DNA of 64,000 nucleotides from Brevibacillus sp. DP1.3A (GTDB lineage: Bacteria; Bacillota; Bacilli; Brevibacillales; Brevibacillaceae): positions 6,327,501 to 6,391,500 of the forward strand of contig NZ_CP085876.1 in assembly GCF_013284245.2 (NCBI RefSeq), given 5' to 3'. Below the pieces are notes generated by a model, which saw nothing but the letters and a program-made list of their open reading frames with translations, had not been told where the DNA came from and made no database searches. Positions 41,494 through 50,520 of this stretch are shown piece by piece (within the stretch, counting starts at the first letter, position 1; every line of letters starts with the position of its first letter). The position numbers and the translations under genes were made by a program.

Positions 41494-42771
41494 GTGTTTG
41501 AAATAATATCAACAAGTGAACAGTGGATAAGACAGTGGGTTGAATGGCCAGCTTATTTAGAAATCTTCTTTTTTTATACACTATTTATTTACCTTCTTAG
41601 ATTATGGTGGGTCAAGCTTTGGAGTCACTTTGGGGATTTATCTGAAGTCGCATATAAAATTTCAACAAAAAAATTAGCCGATTGGGGATTACTTAAGGAA
41701 CTAATTTGGCTTATAAAATTCTATCATGCTGTTTTTAAGAATATACTTAAGGTATTTCAATCGCGCATCTACTTCCAAAAAAAGTACAATTTTGATAGTC
41801 AGACAGGTACATATCTAGCTCAATCTACTTGGGACATTATTTATTACAACGTGAAAACACTACTTTTTAACGTTGTTACTTTTTCATCAGCAGTTATTAC
41901 CACCTGTATAATTTGGAACATTTCTTTAACCCTCATTTGGCAGGATACACTGAATTTCATTAGTAACACTAGGTTAGATGTAGTTTGGAACGAATACATA
42001 TCTAAAATGCCCGCTCTGCTTGCTGTGCTTGGCATGATATTTATCTTTATCTACTTGAATGGAACAAAAGGCTTCATTCGTAGAGCCGTTGCTTCTGCTA
42101 ATAGAAAAAAATTAGAGGAGGTCATAAATGAGCACCGAGAAATTGTATACGGAATAGCTACTAGCCTCCCCATTGCTTTTGACAATTTGGATTACGTAAT
42201 GTTAAATCGGAGAGGTCTGGCGAGAGCATGGGTGCATAGAACCTACGAAGACAATATTAATCTTCAGCCTTTATTAAATAAATATTATAAAAAATCAATC
42301 TACAATATTGATCGGTATATGATGGAGCTGCATAATACAGAAGGTTTACAGACTATTAATAGCAAATTCCAATCAAATCGAGCACTCTACTATGGTCAAG
42401 AAATGAGATATTTTATACACTTTTCATCCCTCCTCCGAGGTTATCACCTACTTAGACCTTATAGAGGTTCTTTAAATCGGTTGGAAACTTATTTTTTTAC
42501 ACCCAAAGGGCTTGAAATCTTATATCAAGCTAAGCCTCAAAACATACTTTACATAACAAATATAGAAAACTACAAAGAAAATGAATTAATAGAAGCATTA
42601 CGTAAAGATGAGGAATTTATGTATGAACTAATCCTTGAAGCAATTGTTAATTCGCTTGAAGCACAGTTCGCACTTCTACAATACGTCGATTCTGCTTCGA
42701 GGATTTTACATATGAACAGTGATTATATGGGGCGAAACATTAGAAGTTTATTTAATAAGGACAGTTGGTAA
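41494..42771 (+). CDS. AT-rich orphan membrane protein; N terminus possibly frameshifted
   Basis: The open frame gives 425 residues from GTG 41494, with helices at about 20-40, 120-145 and 168-190 and a large, probably cytoplasmic C-terminal domain. I recognise no family. No ribosome site precedes the GTG. The same frame extends upstream, without a start codon, through another membrane helix (SFAYILVSIVFCAVLFTKYG). A good start, AGGAG-TTAACT-ATG at 41378, lies in a different frame and would join if one G were added after ATG (giving MGYFLYNTFNK). The gene is far richer in A+T than its neighbours, which suggests horizontal acquisition. Confidence 0.65.
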   Translation: MFEIISTSEQWIRQWVEWPAYLEIFFFYTLFIYLLRLWWVKLWSHFGDLSEVAYKISTKKLADWGLLKELIWLIKFYHAVFKNILKVFQSRIYFQKKYNFDSQTGTYLAQSTWDIIYYNVKTLLFNVVTFSSAVITTCIIWNISLTLIWQDTLNFISNTRLDVVWNEYISKMPALLAVLGMIFIFIYLNGTKGFIRRAVASANRKKLEEVINEHREIVYGIATSLPIAFDNLDYVMLNRRGLARAWVHRTYEDNINLQPLLNKYYKKSIYNIDRYMMELHNTEGLQTINSKFQSNRALYYGQEMRYFIHFSSLLRGYHLLRPYRGSLNRLETYFFTPKGLEILYQAKPQNILYITNIENYKENELIEALRKDEEFMYELILEAIVNSLEAQFALLQYVDSASRILHMNSDYMGRNIRSLFNKDSW

Positions 42772-42953
42772 CTACTAAACGCCTAGTAAAAATTGCCGTC
42801 TTCTATTTAACCACCACCAATAATTAAGCTAACTTAAGAATCGAGATAAATGATGCCCTACATCCTGTCAATCCACCCTGTCACACAGTTTTCATGTACA
42901 AATCCCATCATATTTCCCGTAAATTGTAAGTATAAAAAAGGAGGAAGTTCTAA

Positions 42954-43505
42954 ATGGCTACTTTAACGTATCATGTTGCCGTATCGTTAGACAATTTCAT
43001 TGCCGATCAAGGAATTATGGATGGAAATATTGAAAGCACTCTCTTTTTATTTGAGGGAGAACATGTACCGGACTTTTTATCTGAAATTCAGGAATATGAT
43101 GCTGTGCTGATGGGCGCCAAAACGTACGAGTTTGGGTTTAAATTCGGTGCCAAGCCGGGCGAACCAGGCTATAAGGGGATCAAGCATTATATTTTCTCAA
43201 ACTCCATGCAGTTCGAGTCCAATGCAGAAGTCGAGCTGGTCAAAGGCGATGCCGTCGAATTTATCAAAAATCTTAAACAGCAAGAAAACGGCAAGCTGTG
43301 GCTATGTGGAGGCGGTGAATTGGCAGGAGCGTTACTGGCACATCAACTGATTGATCAATTAGTGCTGAAAGTGAATCCGGTGATGGTCGGTGAAGGTATC
43401 CCTCTATTTGGAAGTGCGAAGCCACGTCTCAAACTCGAGTTAGTAGACATGAAACAGTACGCGAACGGCGTAACGAAGCCTACTTACAACATTGTTTATA
43501 TATAA
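42954..43505 (+). CDS. Dihydrofolate-reductase-like protein (RibD C-terminal family)
   Basis: A 183-residue protein of the RibD_C/DHFR-like family: YHVAVSLDNFIADQGI near the start, AVLMGAKTYEFG, KLWLCGGGELAGALL and VNPVMVGEGIPLF. These proteins bind NADPH and reduce unidentified substrates. ATG 42954 follows AAGGAGGAAG. Transcribed alone and ended by the terminator at 43520. Confidence 0.87.
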   Translation: MATLTYHVAVSLDNFIADQGIMDGNIESTLFLFEGEHVPDFLSEIQEYDAVLMGAKTYEFGFKFGAKPGEPGYKGIKHYIFSNSMQFESNAEVELVKGDAVEFIKNLKQQENGKLWLCGGGELAGALLAHQLIDQLVLKVNPVMVGEGIPLFGSAKPRLKLELVDMKQYANGVTKPTYNIVYI

Positions 43506-43519
43506 TCTCGCTTAATAAG

Positions 43520-43553
43520 AGAAACGGGACCGCTTTATTCGACCCGTTTCTTT
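43520..43553 (+). terminator. Terminator of the DHFR-like gene
   Basis: AGAAACGGG, fourteen bases, CCCGTTTCT followed by TT. Confidence 0.8.
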
Positions 43554-43569
43554 ACCTTCTGTCATATAG

Positions 43570-43598
43570 AAAAAAGATGGGGAATCCCCCATCTTTTG
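43570..43598 (-). terminator. Terminator of the CorC-family gene
   Basis: On the minus strand AAAAGATGGGG-GAT-TCCCCATCTTTTTT, one base after the gene's stop codon. Confidence 0.85.
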
Positions 43599-44592
43599 AT
43601 TACGTTACGTCCTGCAGCTCACGAGTTAGAACTTCTGCTGCTTTTTGAATTTCAATTTTCCGTATGCGATGCTTGTCTTTCTTTCTAATCGTAAAGACGA
43701 GATCATCGGATTGCCATTGGATACCTTCTTTGAGCGTCGAGTTTTGACTGTATAACCAACCCCCGATGGTATCGAGTTCTTCTTCATTAATATTAGCGTT
43801 AAGCAAGTCGTTAACCTCAGAGAGAAGTACCTTTCCGTCTACAATCACATGGCTGTTCTCTTCTACGATTTCGATCTCGGCTTTTTCCTCCGCGTCGAAT
43901 TCATCACGGATTTCACCTACAATTTCCTCCAAAATATCTTCGATCGTAACCATTCCGGAGGTACCGCCATACTCGTCAATCAGGATGGCGATATGCGTTC
44001 TTTGTTTCTGCATCTTTTTCAAAAGGTCTTTTACAGGAGTAGCCTCTGAAACCGTCAAAAACGGTCGGATGAGCTTGGACATATCCAAATTCGGATCATC
44101 TGCATAATTCAGAAAGAACTCTTTCGTGTTAATCATCCCGATAATATGATCTTTATTTTGCGAAATAACCGGGAAACGGGTATATTGCTCTTCTTTCATG
44201 ATTCGCAGGTTTTGCTCAAGGGTATATTCCTTGTGCAAGCAGCTCATATCTGTTCGTGGAACCATAATCTCGCGGGCCAGCATCTCATCAAAAGCAAAGA
44301 TATTGCTGACGTATCCGTACTCAGACTGATTAATTTTGCCACTCTCATAGCTTTCCGTCAGAATGATTCGCAGCTCTTCTTCTGAGTGACTTTCTTCGTG
44401 CTCCTTGGTCGGTTTCATACCAAATGAACGCACAAGCAGAGCAGCAGAGCCATTCAACACCCAGATTGCAGGGTACATCAATTTATAGAACCAAATAATA
44501 GGTTTCGCACACAGTAAGCTAACCGCTTCTGCCTTTTGGATCGCCACTGTTTTCGGTGCCAGTTCCCCGACAACCACATGTAGAAACGTAAC

Positions 44593-44604
44593 GAGTGAGT
44601 GAGT
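44593..44604. repeat. GAGT x3 microsatellite inside the CorC-family gene
   Basis: GAGTGAGTGAGT on the plus strand. Two units would keep the protein in frame (AYSLVTF), three units do not. Confidence 0.85.
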
Positions 44605-44750
44605 AAGCAATCACAAACGACAGAACTGCAACGACTTGTTCGGGTAAATAAGGCGTAAGAATTGGGCTAATGATACTTTCAATCGTCGGTTTCCCCAATA
44701 CCCCCAAGCCAATGGCTGTCAACGTAATCCCCAACTGACACGCTGACAAA

Positions 44751-44796
44751 TATCCATCCAGGTTACTAACTACTATCCATCCAGGTTACTAACTAC
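44751..44796. repeat. 23-bp perfect tandem duplication inside the CorC-family gene
   Basis: The 23-bp unit beginning TATCCATCCAGGTTAC at 44751 is repeated exactly at 44774-44796. One copy encodes an uninterrupted protein; two copies introduce a stop codon at the junction. Confidence 0.92.
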
Positions 44797-45108
44797 TTTC
44801 TGAACAGCAAGAGCATTCCTTCTCCCTTCCATGACCAGTTGGTCTACACGGCTTGGGCGAAGCTTTACAATTGCGAATTCAGTTGCCACAAAAAAAGCAG
44901 TAGCAACAATCAGAAAAGCAATTAGTAACAAATTCATGGTTAGCAATATCCTATCCCCTCTTCATTAGAAGTCTTACGTTTTCATTGTACGAAACTCAGC
45001 TCCTTCACATCAACGTTCGCTTATATCCAATTTCGTCTTAATTGTTTGATTATAGGCAGTTTTGCTATTTCAGGTCACTCACCCATATCCTTCCCTTCCT
45101 CTTGCTCT

Positions 45109-45873
45109 TTATTCGATTTTCCCCAATTCCAACACGACCGGACAATGATCGCTTCCCATCACCTGTGAGTCAATTCCCGCCCCGAGCAACGACGGAGCCA
45201 ATCGCTCAGACGTGAGAAAATAATCAATACGCCACCCGATATTCCGTTCTCTTACCTTCGGCATGAAAGACCACCACGTATATGCATCTGTCTGATCCGG
45301 ATAAAAATATCGATAGGTATCCACAAACCCAGCTGCCAGCAAACTCGTCATCTTCTCACGCTCTTCAGGAGTAAAGCCAGAATTATTGCGATTGGACTTC
45401 GCATTTTTCAAATCAATCTCTTGATGGGCGACATTCAGATCCCCACAAACCAGTACGGGCTTCTTCGCATCTAGCTGCAATAAGTAGTTCCGAAACCGAT
45501 CCTCCCATTCCAACCGATAATCCAATCTCGACAAATCGCGCTTCGCATTCGGGGTATATACCGTTACCAAGTAGAAATCATGGAACTCCAATGTAATGAT
45601 GCGTCCCTCAGGCTCATGGTCTTCTTCCAAGCCGTAACGCACAGATAGTGGTTCCATTCTTGTAAAAATCGCCGTTCCGGAATAACCCTTTTTCTCTGCG
45701 TAGTTCCAATATTGATGATACTCCTTCCCGATCTCCATCTCGATTTGACCTTCTTGCAGCTTCGTTTCCTGCAAGCAAAATATATCGGCATTCGCCTCTT
45801 TGAAGTAATCGTAGAATCCTTTGTTTACACATGCGCGAAGTCCATTTACATTCCAAGAAATCAATTTCATCAT
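45109..45873 (-). CDS. xth: Exodeoxyribonuclease III (XthA-type AP endonuclease)
   Basis: A 254-residue exonuclease-endonuclease-phosphatase enzyme with KLISWNVNGLRA, the metal-ligand Glu in CLQETKLQ, catalytic VCGDLNVAHQEIDL and the C-terminal GSDHCPVVLEL. Length and motifs match exodeoxyribonuclease III. It acts at abasic sites and 3' blocks. ATG 45873 follows AGGAGATAAGCG. It is divergent from the macrolide-kinase leader; no operon partner is visible. Confidence 0.95.
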   Translation of the reverse strand: MMKLISWNVNGLRACVNKGFYDYFKEANADIFCLQETKLQEGQIEMEIGKEYHQYWNYAEKKGYSGTAIFTRMEPLSVRYGLEEDHEPEGRIITLEFHDFYLVTVYTPNAKRDLSRLDYRLEWEDRFRNYLLQLDAKKPVLVCGDLNVAHQEIDLKNAKSNRNNSGFTPEEREKMTSLLAAGFVDTYRYFYPDQTDAYTWWSFMPKVRERNIGWRIDYFLTSERLAPSLLGAGIDSQVMGSDHCPVVLELGKIE

Positions 45874-45945
45874 CGCTTATCTCCTCGTCGCTATTCGTTA
45901 GATTCCATGGTACACTATCTTTGTTTTCAATTATAGGAGGTTACG

Positions 45946-45990
45946 ATGATGGACATTGCAATGGGCATCGCATTCATGAGACTTCGTTAA
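45946..45990 (+). CDS. Macrolide-kinase leader peptide ending in MRLR
   Basis: TATAGGAGG with five-base spacing precedes ATG 45946, which opens a 14-codon ORF, MMDIAMGIAFMRLR, stop at 45988. The C-terminal Met-Arg-Leu-Arg is the macrolide-dependent ribosome stalling motif known from the ErmD leader (MTHSMRLR...) and similar leaders. The ORF lies 105 bp upstream of a macrolide phosphotransferase gene. Too short for ordinary gene calling. Confidence 0.82.
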   Translation: MMDIAMGIAFMRLR

Positions 45991-46082
45991 AATCGACAAG
46001 ACCCCATGTTGGCTCAACCATTTTCAAAAACGGAATGGGATGGGTTTATTTGTGTTTGATTGATTCTAACTATTCATGAATG
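45971..46082 (+). promoter_or_regulatory. Putative macrolide-responsive attenuator between leader and kinase
   Basis: CATTCATGA at 45971-45979, the codons for the Phe-Met-Arg part of the leader, is the exact complement of TCATGAATG at 46074-46082, which runs into the kinase Shine-Dalgarno TGAGGTG. A ribosome stalled on MRLR would cover the first strand and free the RBS. A further CCCAT/ATGGG pair (46003-46043) lies between. The folding is my reading and has not been computed. Confidence 0.55.
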
Positions 46083-46095
46083 AGGTGTTTTTGTT

Positions 46096-47019
46096 ATGTC
46101 AAAAAACAATGTAGAGCAAATGCTTGCACTCGCGAAAAATAACGGAATCCTTGTAGACCCAACTACCGTGAAGGTGAATGAATCCGGCTTAGATTTCCTT
46201 GCGATTTTTGCAAGTACGATAGATGGCGTTCCATGGGTATTACGCCAACCGCGCCGGGACGATGTCGTGGAGACAGCTCGTTATGAGAAAAAGGTGTTAG
46301 ATCTCGTTGCCAAACATCTACGTGTCGAAGTACCGAACTGGCAGGTTCACACTTCTGAATTCATCGCTTATCCAATCCTTGGTGGCACACCGATGGCGAC
46401 GATCAATATGGAAACAAAAAATTATGAGTGGTATTTGAACCCTGAATCTCTACCTGAACTGTGCATACAAACGTGGGCGGAAGCATTGGTGGAATTACAC
46501 GGTATTCATCATGATCTTGCTCGCGATGCTGGTGTCCGCGTCAAGCAGCCTAGCGAAGCACGAGCAAGCCTTCGAGAAAAGATGAATGAAGTCAAACGCG
46601 TCTTTGGCGTTTCTGGGGCGCTATGGGATCGATGGCAAAAATGGCTTGCGGATGACACATTCTGGCCTGCTCACTCTGCTCTTGTGCATGGTGACCTCCA
46701 TCCGGGGCATATCCTGGTTGCTGAAAACGGAAAGGTAACGGGGCTCCTGGATTGGACAGAGGCCGAGGTCGCTGACCCTGCTATTGATTTCACGGTCTTT
46801 TACCTATTGTTCGGAGATACTGGCTTGGTCGATTTCATCCAGCGGTATGAGAAAGCAGGAGGCCGTGTATGGCCGCGTATGCATGAGCATATTGCAGAAA
46901 TGACATCAGCGTATCCCGTCATCCTTGCCACCTTCGCGTTGAAATCAGGGCTGGAAGAGTTCAAGATCATGGCACGACAAGCTCTAGGTGTCGACGAAAA
47001 CGGCAAAGAGATCTCTTAA
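46096..47019 (+). CDS. Macrolide 2'-phosphotransferase (Mph family)
   Basis: A 307-residue aminoglycoside/macrolide kinase-fold protein. It has the catalytic loop SALVHGDLHPGHILV, the metal-binding LLDWTEAEVADPAIDF and N-terminal GVPWVLRQPRRDDV, as in Mph(B)-type enzymes that phosphorylate the desosamine 2'-OH of macrolides. ATG 46096 is 10 bases after GAGGTG. The MRLR leader ORF upstream strongly supports macrolide inducibility. It is probably an intrinsic chromosomal resistance gene; no mobile element flanks it. Confidence 0.92.
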   Translation: MSKNNVEQMLALAKNNGILVDPTTVKVNESGLDFLAIFASTIDGVPWVLRQPRRDDVVETARYEKKVLDLVAKHLRVEVPNWQVHTSEFIAYPILGGTPMATINMETKNYEWYLNPESLPELCIQTWAEALVELHGIHHDLARDAGVRVKQPSEARASLREKMNEVKRVFGVSGALWDRWQKWLADDTFWPAHSALVHGDLHPGHILVAENGKVTGLLDWTEAEVADPAIDFTVFYLLFGDTGLVDFIQRYEKAGGRVWPRMHEHIAEMTSAYPVILATFALKSGLEEFKIMARQALGVDENGKEIS

Positions 47020-47028
47020 TGGATAACC

Positions 47029-47062
47029 AACCACCGTCCCCGTTTGGAGGCGGTGGTTTTTC
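47029..47062 (+). terminator. Terminator of the macrolide kinase gene
   Basis: AACCACCG, fourteen bases, CGGTGGTT followed by TTTC, 9 bp after the stop codon. Confidence 0.85.
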
Positions 47063-47164
47063 TAAGTAAATAGCTACAATGAGCCATTACTGACTTGGAA
47101 ATAAGGTGTTACAATAAATCGGCTCATTTGGACAATCCTTTACTAAATAGATGGAGTGAATATG

Positions 47165-47482
47165 ATGAAGCGAGGACTTCTTATTGGCATTGGTGCTGTT
47201 GTCGTAGTAGCAGGCGTGCTTTCCATTCCTGTTGAGGCTGGCCCCTCACCCGATACACGAATCATATTGGAGCACACAAACAAGACGTATATTTCACCTC
47301 CCTGTTATGAGCAAGCAAACAAAACCAACAATCTAGCCGAAGCTGATATTCAAAAAGCGCAGGAATTGAATTATCAGCCAGAATCCAGCTGCACGGCAAA
47401 TTCACTTGCCCCCAAAAAGCAACCGATTGCTTCTGTACTCGCCGTAAATCTCGGAGTCAAACAAAGCCACTGGGATTGGTAA
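47165..47482 (+). CDS. Small exported hypothetical protein
   Basis: A 105-residue protein with an N-terminal signal peptide (MKRGLLIGIGAVVVVAGVL, likely cleavage after PVEAG) and a short mature part with two cysteines (PPCYEQ, SSCTAN) that may form a disulfide, ending in SHWDW. No family recognised. The ATG at 47165 is eight bases from GGAG; ATG 47162 is an alternative. Confidence 0.62.
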   Translation: MKRGLLIGIGAVVVVAGVLSIPVEAGPSPDTRIILEHTNKTYISPPCYEQANKTNNLAEADIQKAQELNYQPESSCTANSLAPKKQPIASVLAVNLGVKQSHWDW

Positions 47483-47598
47483 TAGCACTACGTTCTGGTT
47501 CACGAATTGTTCAAGTAAAATAGCTCATGTGAGCCATCTCCTTTTATCACCAAAGTTTATATAATCATCAAGAACGTCATCGAGAGGAGTAACCCTGC

Positions 47599-48108
47599 AT
47601 GCTTTTTAAGAAGTGGAACCGTAACTTCCACCGTTACATCGGACTCATCGTTAGCCTTTTCTTACTGATGTGGGCCATTACTGGTTTTCTCCTGTTAAAT
47701 GTCCCTTGGTATCAGGAAAAAGCCACAGACTTGAAAACGACAATGATCGAGGTACCTGCCCAACCAGAAAAGCTAACTATTTCCTATGTGGGTGAGAAGT
47801 TAGTAGAAACTGGGGAATATACTTGGGATGAAATCAGATCGATCGCAAAATCAGGTGACTCTTTCAAAGTGTACGTTAGCAGAGAACCAATTCTGCGGCT
47901 GACTGTTTCTTCCGAAGGGCACATCACAGCCTTGAAACAAGATCCCATTTTAGATTTCTTCTACGGATTGCATGTGGGCGAATGGGAAGACCTCAATTAT
48001 GTGACTGTGTTAGAGATTATCTCCATCTTAACCGCTTTTCTTGTCGTATCCGGGCTTATTTATTTCCTGCCCAAACGCTGGTTTAAGAAACGTGAAAAGA
48101 AAATATAA
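47599..48108 (+). CDS. PepSY-type membrane protein
   Basis: A 169-residue protein with an N-terminal helix in a PepSY-associated context (WNRNFHRYIGLIVSLFLLMW), an extracytoplasmic PepSY-like domain (about 45-125) containing LHVGEW, and a C-terminal helix followed by a basic tail (PKRWFKKREKKI). This resembles half of the PepSY_TM proteins associated with iron uptake or reduction. ATG 47599 follows GAGAGGAG. Confidence 0.75.
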   Translation: MLFKKWNRNFHRYIGLIVSLFLLMWAITGFLLLNVPWYQEKATDLKTTMIEVPAQPEKLTISYVGEKLVETGEYTWDEIRSIAKSGDSFKVYVSREPILRLTVSSEGHITALKQDPILDFFYGLHVGEWEDLNYVTVLEIISILTAFLVVSGLIYFLPKRWFKKREKKI

Positions 48109-48121
48109 AGGCTTCGTCCAT

Positions 48122-48162
48122 AAAAAAAGAGCGTTAGCTATAGCAGCTAATGCTCTTTTTTT
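48122..48162. terminator. Bidirectional terminator between convergent genes
   Basis: AAAAAAAGAGC-GTTAGCT-loop-AGCTAAT-GCTCTTTTTTT serves the PepSY-type gene (plus) and the DUF420 gene (minus). Confidence 0.88.
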
Positions 48163-48164
48163 GA

Positions 48165-48689
48165 TTAATAGTACGGAGAAATCATGATGTAAACAATAAC
48201 GCCCGTCGCACTGACATACAGCCACATCGGCATCGTCCAGCGGGCGATTTTTTTATGTTTTTCCACTTTCATGTTGAGTCCACGTGCAGTCGTAATCAGC
48301 GCAAATGGAACGATAATCGCCGACAACAAAATATGTGTAATCAAGATGAAGTAATAGATCGGACGCACAATTCCCTCTCCCCCGAAGGAAGTGCTAGGTG
48401 CCATTCCGTGGTAGATCACATACGAAACCAAGAAGAGAGCTGTTGTGGAGAAGGCTGCAAAAATATATCCTCGATGCATCTTCATGTTTTTGTACTTCAC
48501 GATGGAAACAAGCGCGGCAATCAAAAATATAAAGGTAAAACTGTTCATGACCGCATTAAAAAACGGCAGAAACGTCAGGTCGAGATGGCTGAAATCATTG
48601 TTCTTCGGCATGAAGTACAAGATGGCGACAAGCGTGTTAATCGCTATGGTGAGAATAACGATAATCGGTGTATAGTTGCGTTGTTTCAT
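48165..48689 (-). CDS. DUF420 membrane protein (CtaM/YozB-like)
   Basis: A 174-residue protein with five predicted helices and the DUF420 landmarks HLDLTFLPFFNAVMNSF, KMHRGYIFAAFSTTALFLVS, YHG, and HKKIARWTMPMWLYVSATGV. The conserved histidines in helices suggest a metal or haem role; family members are needed for cytochrome aa3 oxidase assembly in Firmicutes. ATG 48689 follows AAGGAGC. Not next to cytochrome oxidase genes here. Confidence 0.88.
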   Translation of the reverse strand: MKQRNYTPIIVILTIAINTLVAILYFMPKNNDFSHLDLTFLPFFNAVMNSFTFIFLIAALVSIVKYKNMKMHRGYIFAAFSTTALFLVSYVIYHGMAPSTSFGGEGIVRPIYYFILITHILLSAIIVPFALITTARGLNMKVEKHKKIARWTMPMWLYVSATGVIVYIMISPYY

Positions 48690-48843
48690 TCTTATGCTCC
48701 TTTTTTCTCAGATCATGAATGAGTATCCCGCTTTAGTCTACCCATTGACGAGCCCGGACATTGGCAGCTGAAGACGGTTAACCAGTCCAGTCATCCTAAT
48801 GATAAACGAAGTAGGTATGCCGTACAAAGGCGATTTGATGAAC

Positions 48844-48873
48844 AAAAAAAGGACCAACAAATGTTGGTCCCTT
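48844..48873 (-). terminator. Terminator of the amino acid permease gene
   Basis: On the minus strand GGACCAACATTTGTTGGTCC is followed by seven T residues. An almost identical hairpin lies at 54725-54755. Confidence 0.85.
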
Positions 48874-48879
48874 TCGTTA

Positions 48880-50256
48880 CTACTTGTTTGATTGCTCGTC
48901 CAGTGGTACGGCCTTGCTAACTCCTAGTGCAAAAAAGCTGATGACCACAATCGCCAAGAAGACAATCCCGGCAATTAGGGAAACACGTGTGTCATCATTG
49001 ATCCACATACCGATGAGTACCATGATGAGAAAAGCAATGGTCAAATAGTTGCTCACTGGGGCAAAAGGCATTTTGAATGGATGGTTGTCCATCTCAGCAC
49101 CTTTTGCTTTTCGGAAACTGATTTGACTGATCAAAATGACAAACCACGGTACCATACCAGGCAACACACTCGCACTGTACACATACACGAAGAGATTTTC
49201 TGGGGCGATATAGCTTAAGATAACGCCAATACCCAGACCGATCAGCACACCAATCGTACCTAACAACGGCACACCATTCGAAGACAGCTTCGTAAAAACT
49301 TTCGGCGCTTGGCCATTAACGCCTAAGGTATACAGCATACGCCCTGCACTATAAATCCCACTATTACAGCCAGACATAGCAGCAGTGATCACAACAAAGT
49401 TAATGATACCTGCAGCTGCGGTAATACCAATCTTCGCAAAAGTAGCAACGAACGGACTGCCGATTGCCTGCAATTGATCCCAAGGGTAAACGGTTACAAT
49501 AACAAAGATCGCACCGATATAGAAAATCAAAATACGCCAGATAATGCTTTGGATCGCACTCGTTAATGTTTTTTTCGGGTCTTTTGCTTCCCCTGCGGTA
49601 ATCCCGATGAGCTCGACACCTTGATACGCCCCAATCACCAAGGAAAGGGCAAAGAAAAAGCCTGTCCAACCGCCCGTAAAGAATCCGCCATTCTCCCACA
49701 GATTCGATAATCCGATTGCGTTTCCACCATTTCCAATGCCAAAGAAAATCAATCCAAACCCTGCAATAATCATCAAAACGATCGTTACAATCTTGATCAT
49801 GGCAAACCAAAACTCAAATTCACCAAATGATTTTACCGAGACCAAGTTTGCTGCACCGAGAATCACCATGGCAATAATGCCTGGAATCCAAGGCGGTAAA
49901 TCCGGAAACCAATACTGCATATACTGTCCGACGGCGATGATCTCTGCCATCCCGACAATGACCCACTGGAACCAGTTACTCCAAGCCGTCATATATCCTG
50001 CTAACGGGTGGATATACTTATGCCCAAAGGTCGCGAATGAACCCGTACTCGGTTCCATATACAACATTTCACCCATTGCACGCATGATGAAAAAAATAAA
50101 AATTCCTACAATTGCATAAGCTAGCATGACAGATGGTCCTGTCCATTTAATCGTGCTGGCAGACCCCATAAATAGCCCAACACCGATCGTACCGCCCAGA
50201 GCAATCATCTGAATATGACGGGCTTCCAGGCCTCTCTTCAGTTCTTTGTTTTCCAC
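48880..50256 (-). CDS. Amino acid permease (APC superfamily, AAT family)
   Basis: A 458-residue transporter with twelve helices and AAT-family motifs: N-terminal GLEARHIQMIALGGTIGVGLF, MRAMGEMLYMEPSTGSFATF, GVELIGITAGEAKDPKKTL and SAGRMLYTLGVNGQAPKVF. It is an amino acid/proton symporter of the AlaP/ProY/GabP type; the substrate is not evident. ATG 50256 follows AGAGAGGAAG. It has its own promoter and terminator. Confidence 0.92.
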   Translation of the reverse strand: MENKELKRGLEARHIQMIALGGTIGVGLFMGSASTIKWTGPSVMLAYAIVGIFIFFIMRAMGEMLYMEPSTGSFATFGHKYIHPLAGYMTAWSNWFQWVIVGMAEIIAVGQYMQYWFPDLPPWIPGIIAMVILGAANLVSVKSFGEFEFWFAMIKIVTIVLMIIAGFGLIFFGIGNGGNAIGLSNLWENGGFFTGGWTGFFFALSLVIGAYQGVELIGITAGEAKDPKKTLTSAIQSIIWRILIFYIGAIFVIVTVYPWDQLQAIGSPFVATFAKIGITAAAGIINFVVITAAMSGCNSGIYSAGRMLYTLGVNGQAPKVFTKLSSNGVPLLGTIGVLIGLGIGVILSYIAPENLFVYVYSASVLPGMVPWFVILISQISFRKAKGAEMDNHPFKMPFAPVSNYLTIAFLIMVLIGMWINDDTRVSLIAGIVFLAIVVISFFALGVSKAVPLDEQSNK

Positions 50257-50412
50257 GTAAGCTTCTTCTTCCTCTCTGCTGTTGGCGGTATTTTAGGAAA
50301 GCCATCATAAAAAGCATTCCTAATCGTTAGTAAGATTATTCCTTTTTCTTGCGTTGTGCTTCACTTCCGAATTGTTTGTTTATTTGTAAAATAAATTTCA
50401 CTAACGTTAATT

Positions 50413-50442
50413 ATTATATTCACTTTATAAACAATTTGTAAA
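50413..50442 (-). promoter_or_regulatory. Promoter of the amino acid permease
   Basis: On the minus strand TTTACA (50442-50437), 18 bp, TATAAT (50418-50413) within an AT-rich 320-bp intergenic region. The leader of about 150 bases shows no riboswitch or T-box pattern that I can recognise. Confidence 0.6.
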
Positions 50443-50520
50443 TCGATATGTTCAAGAAAAATATAACCAAATATATATTACTGAAAAAACATTTTCTTCT
50501 AAACTAGGTTACATGATAGA

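Larger units (their letters stand above)
43600..44937 (-). pseudogene. HlyC/CorC-CNNM family transporter broken by two tandem duplications
   Basis: The ancestral gene runs from ATG 44937 (MNLLLIAFLIVATAFFVATE) through the CNNM membrane domain and two CBS domains (MVPRTDMSCLHKEY, HIAILIDEYGGTSGMVTIED) to a CorC-type C-terminal domain. A 23-bp tandem duplication at 44751-44796 shifts the frame and creates a stop after VVSNLDG; removing one copy restores NLDGYLSACQLGITLTAIGL. A third GAGT unit at 44593-44604 shifts it again, and removing it restores AYSLVTFLHVVVGELAPK. The downstream 336-codon part remains open from an internal ATG (44610) but lacks the first helices. Confidence 0.88.
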
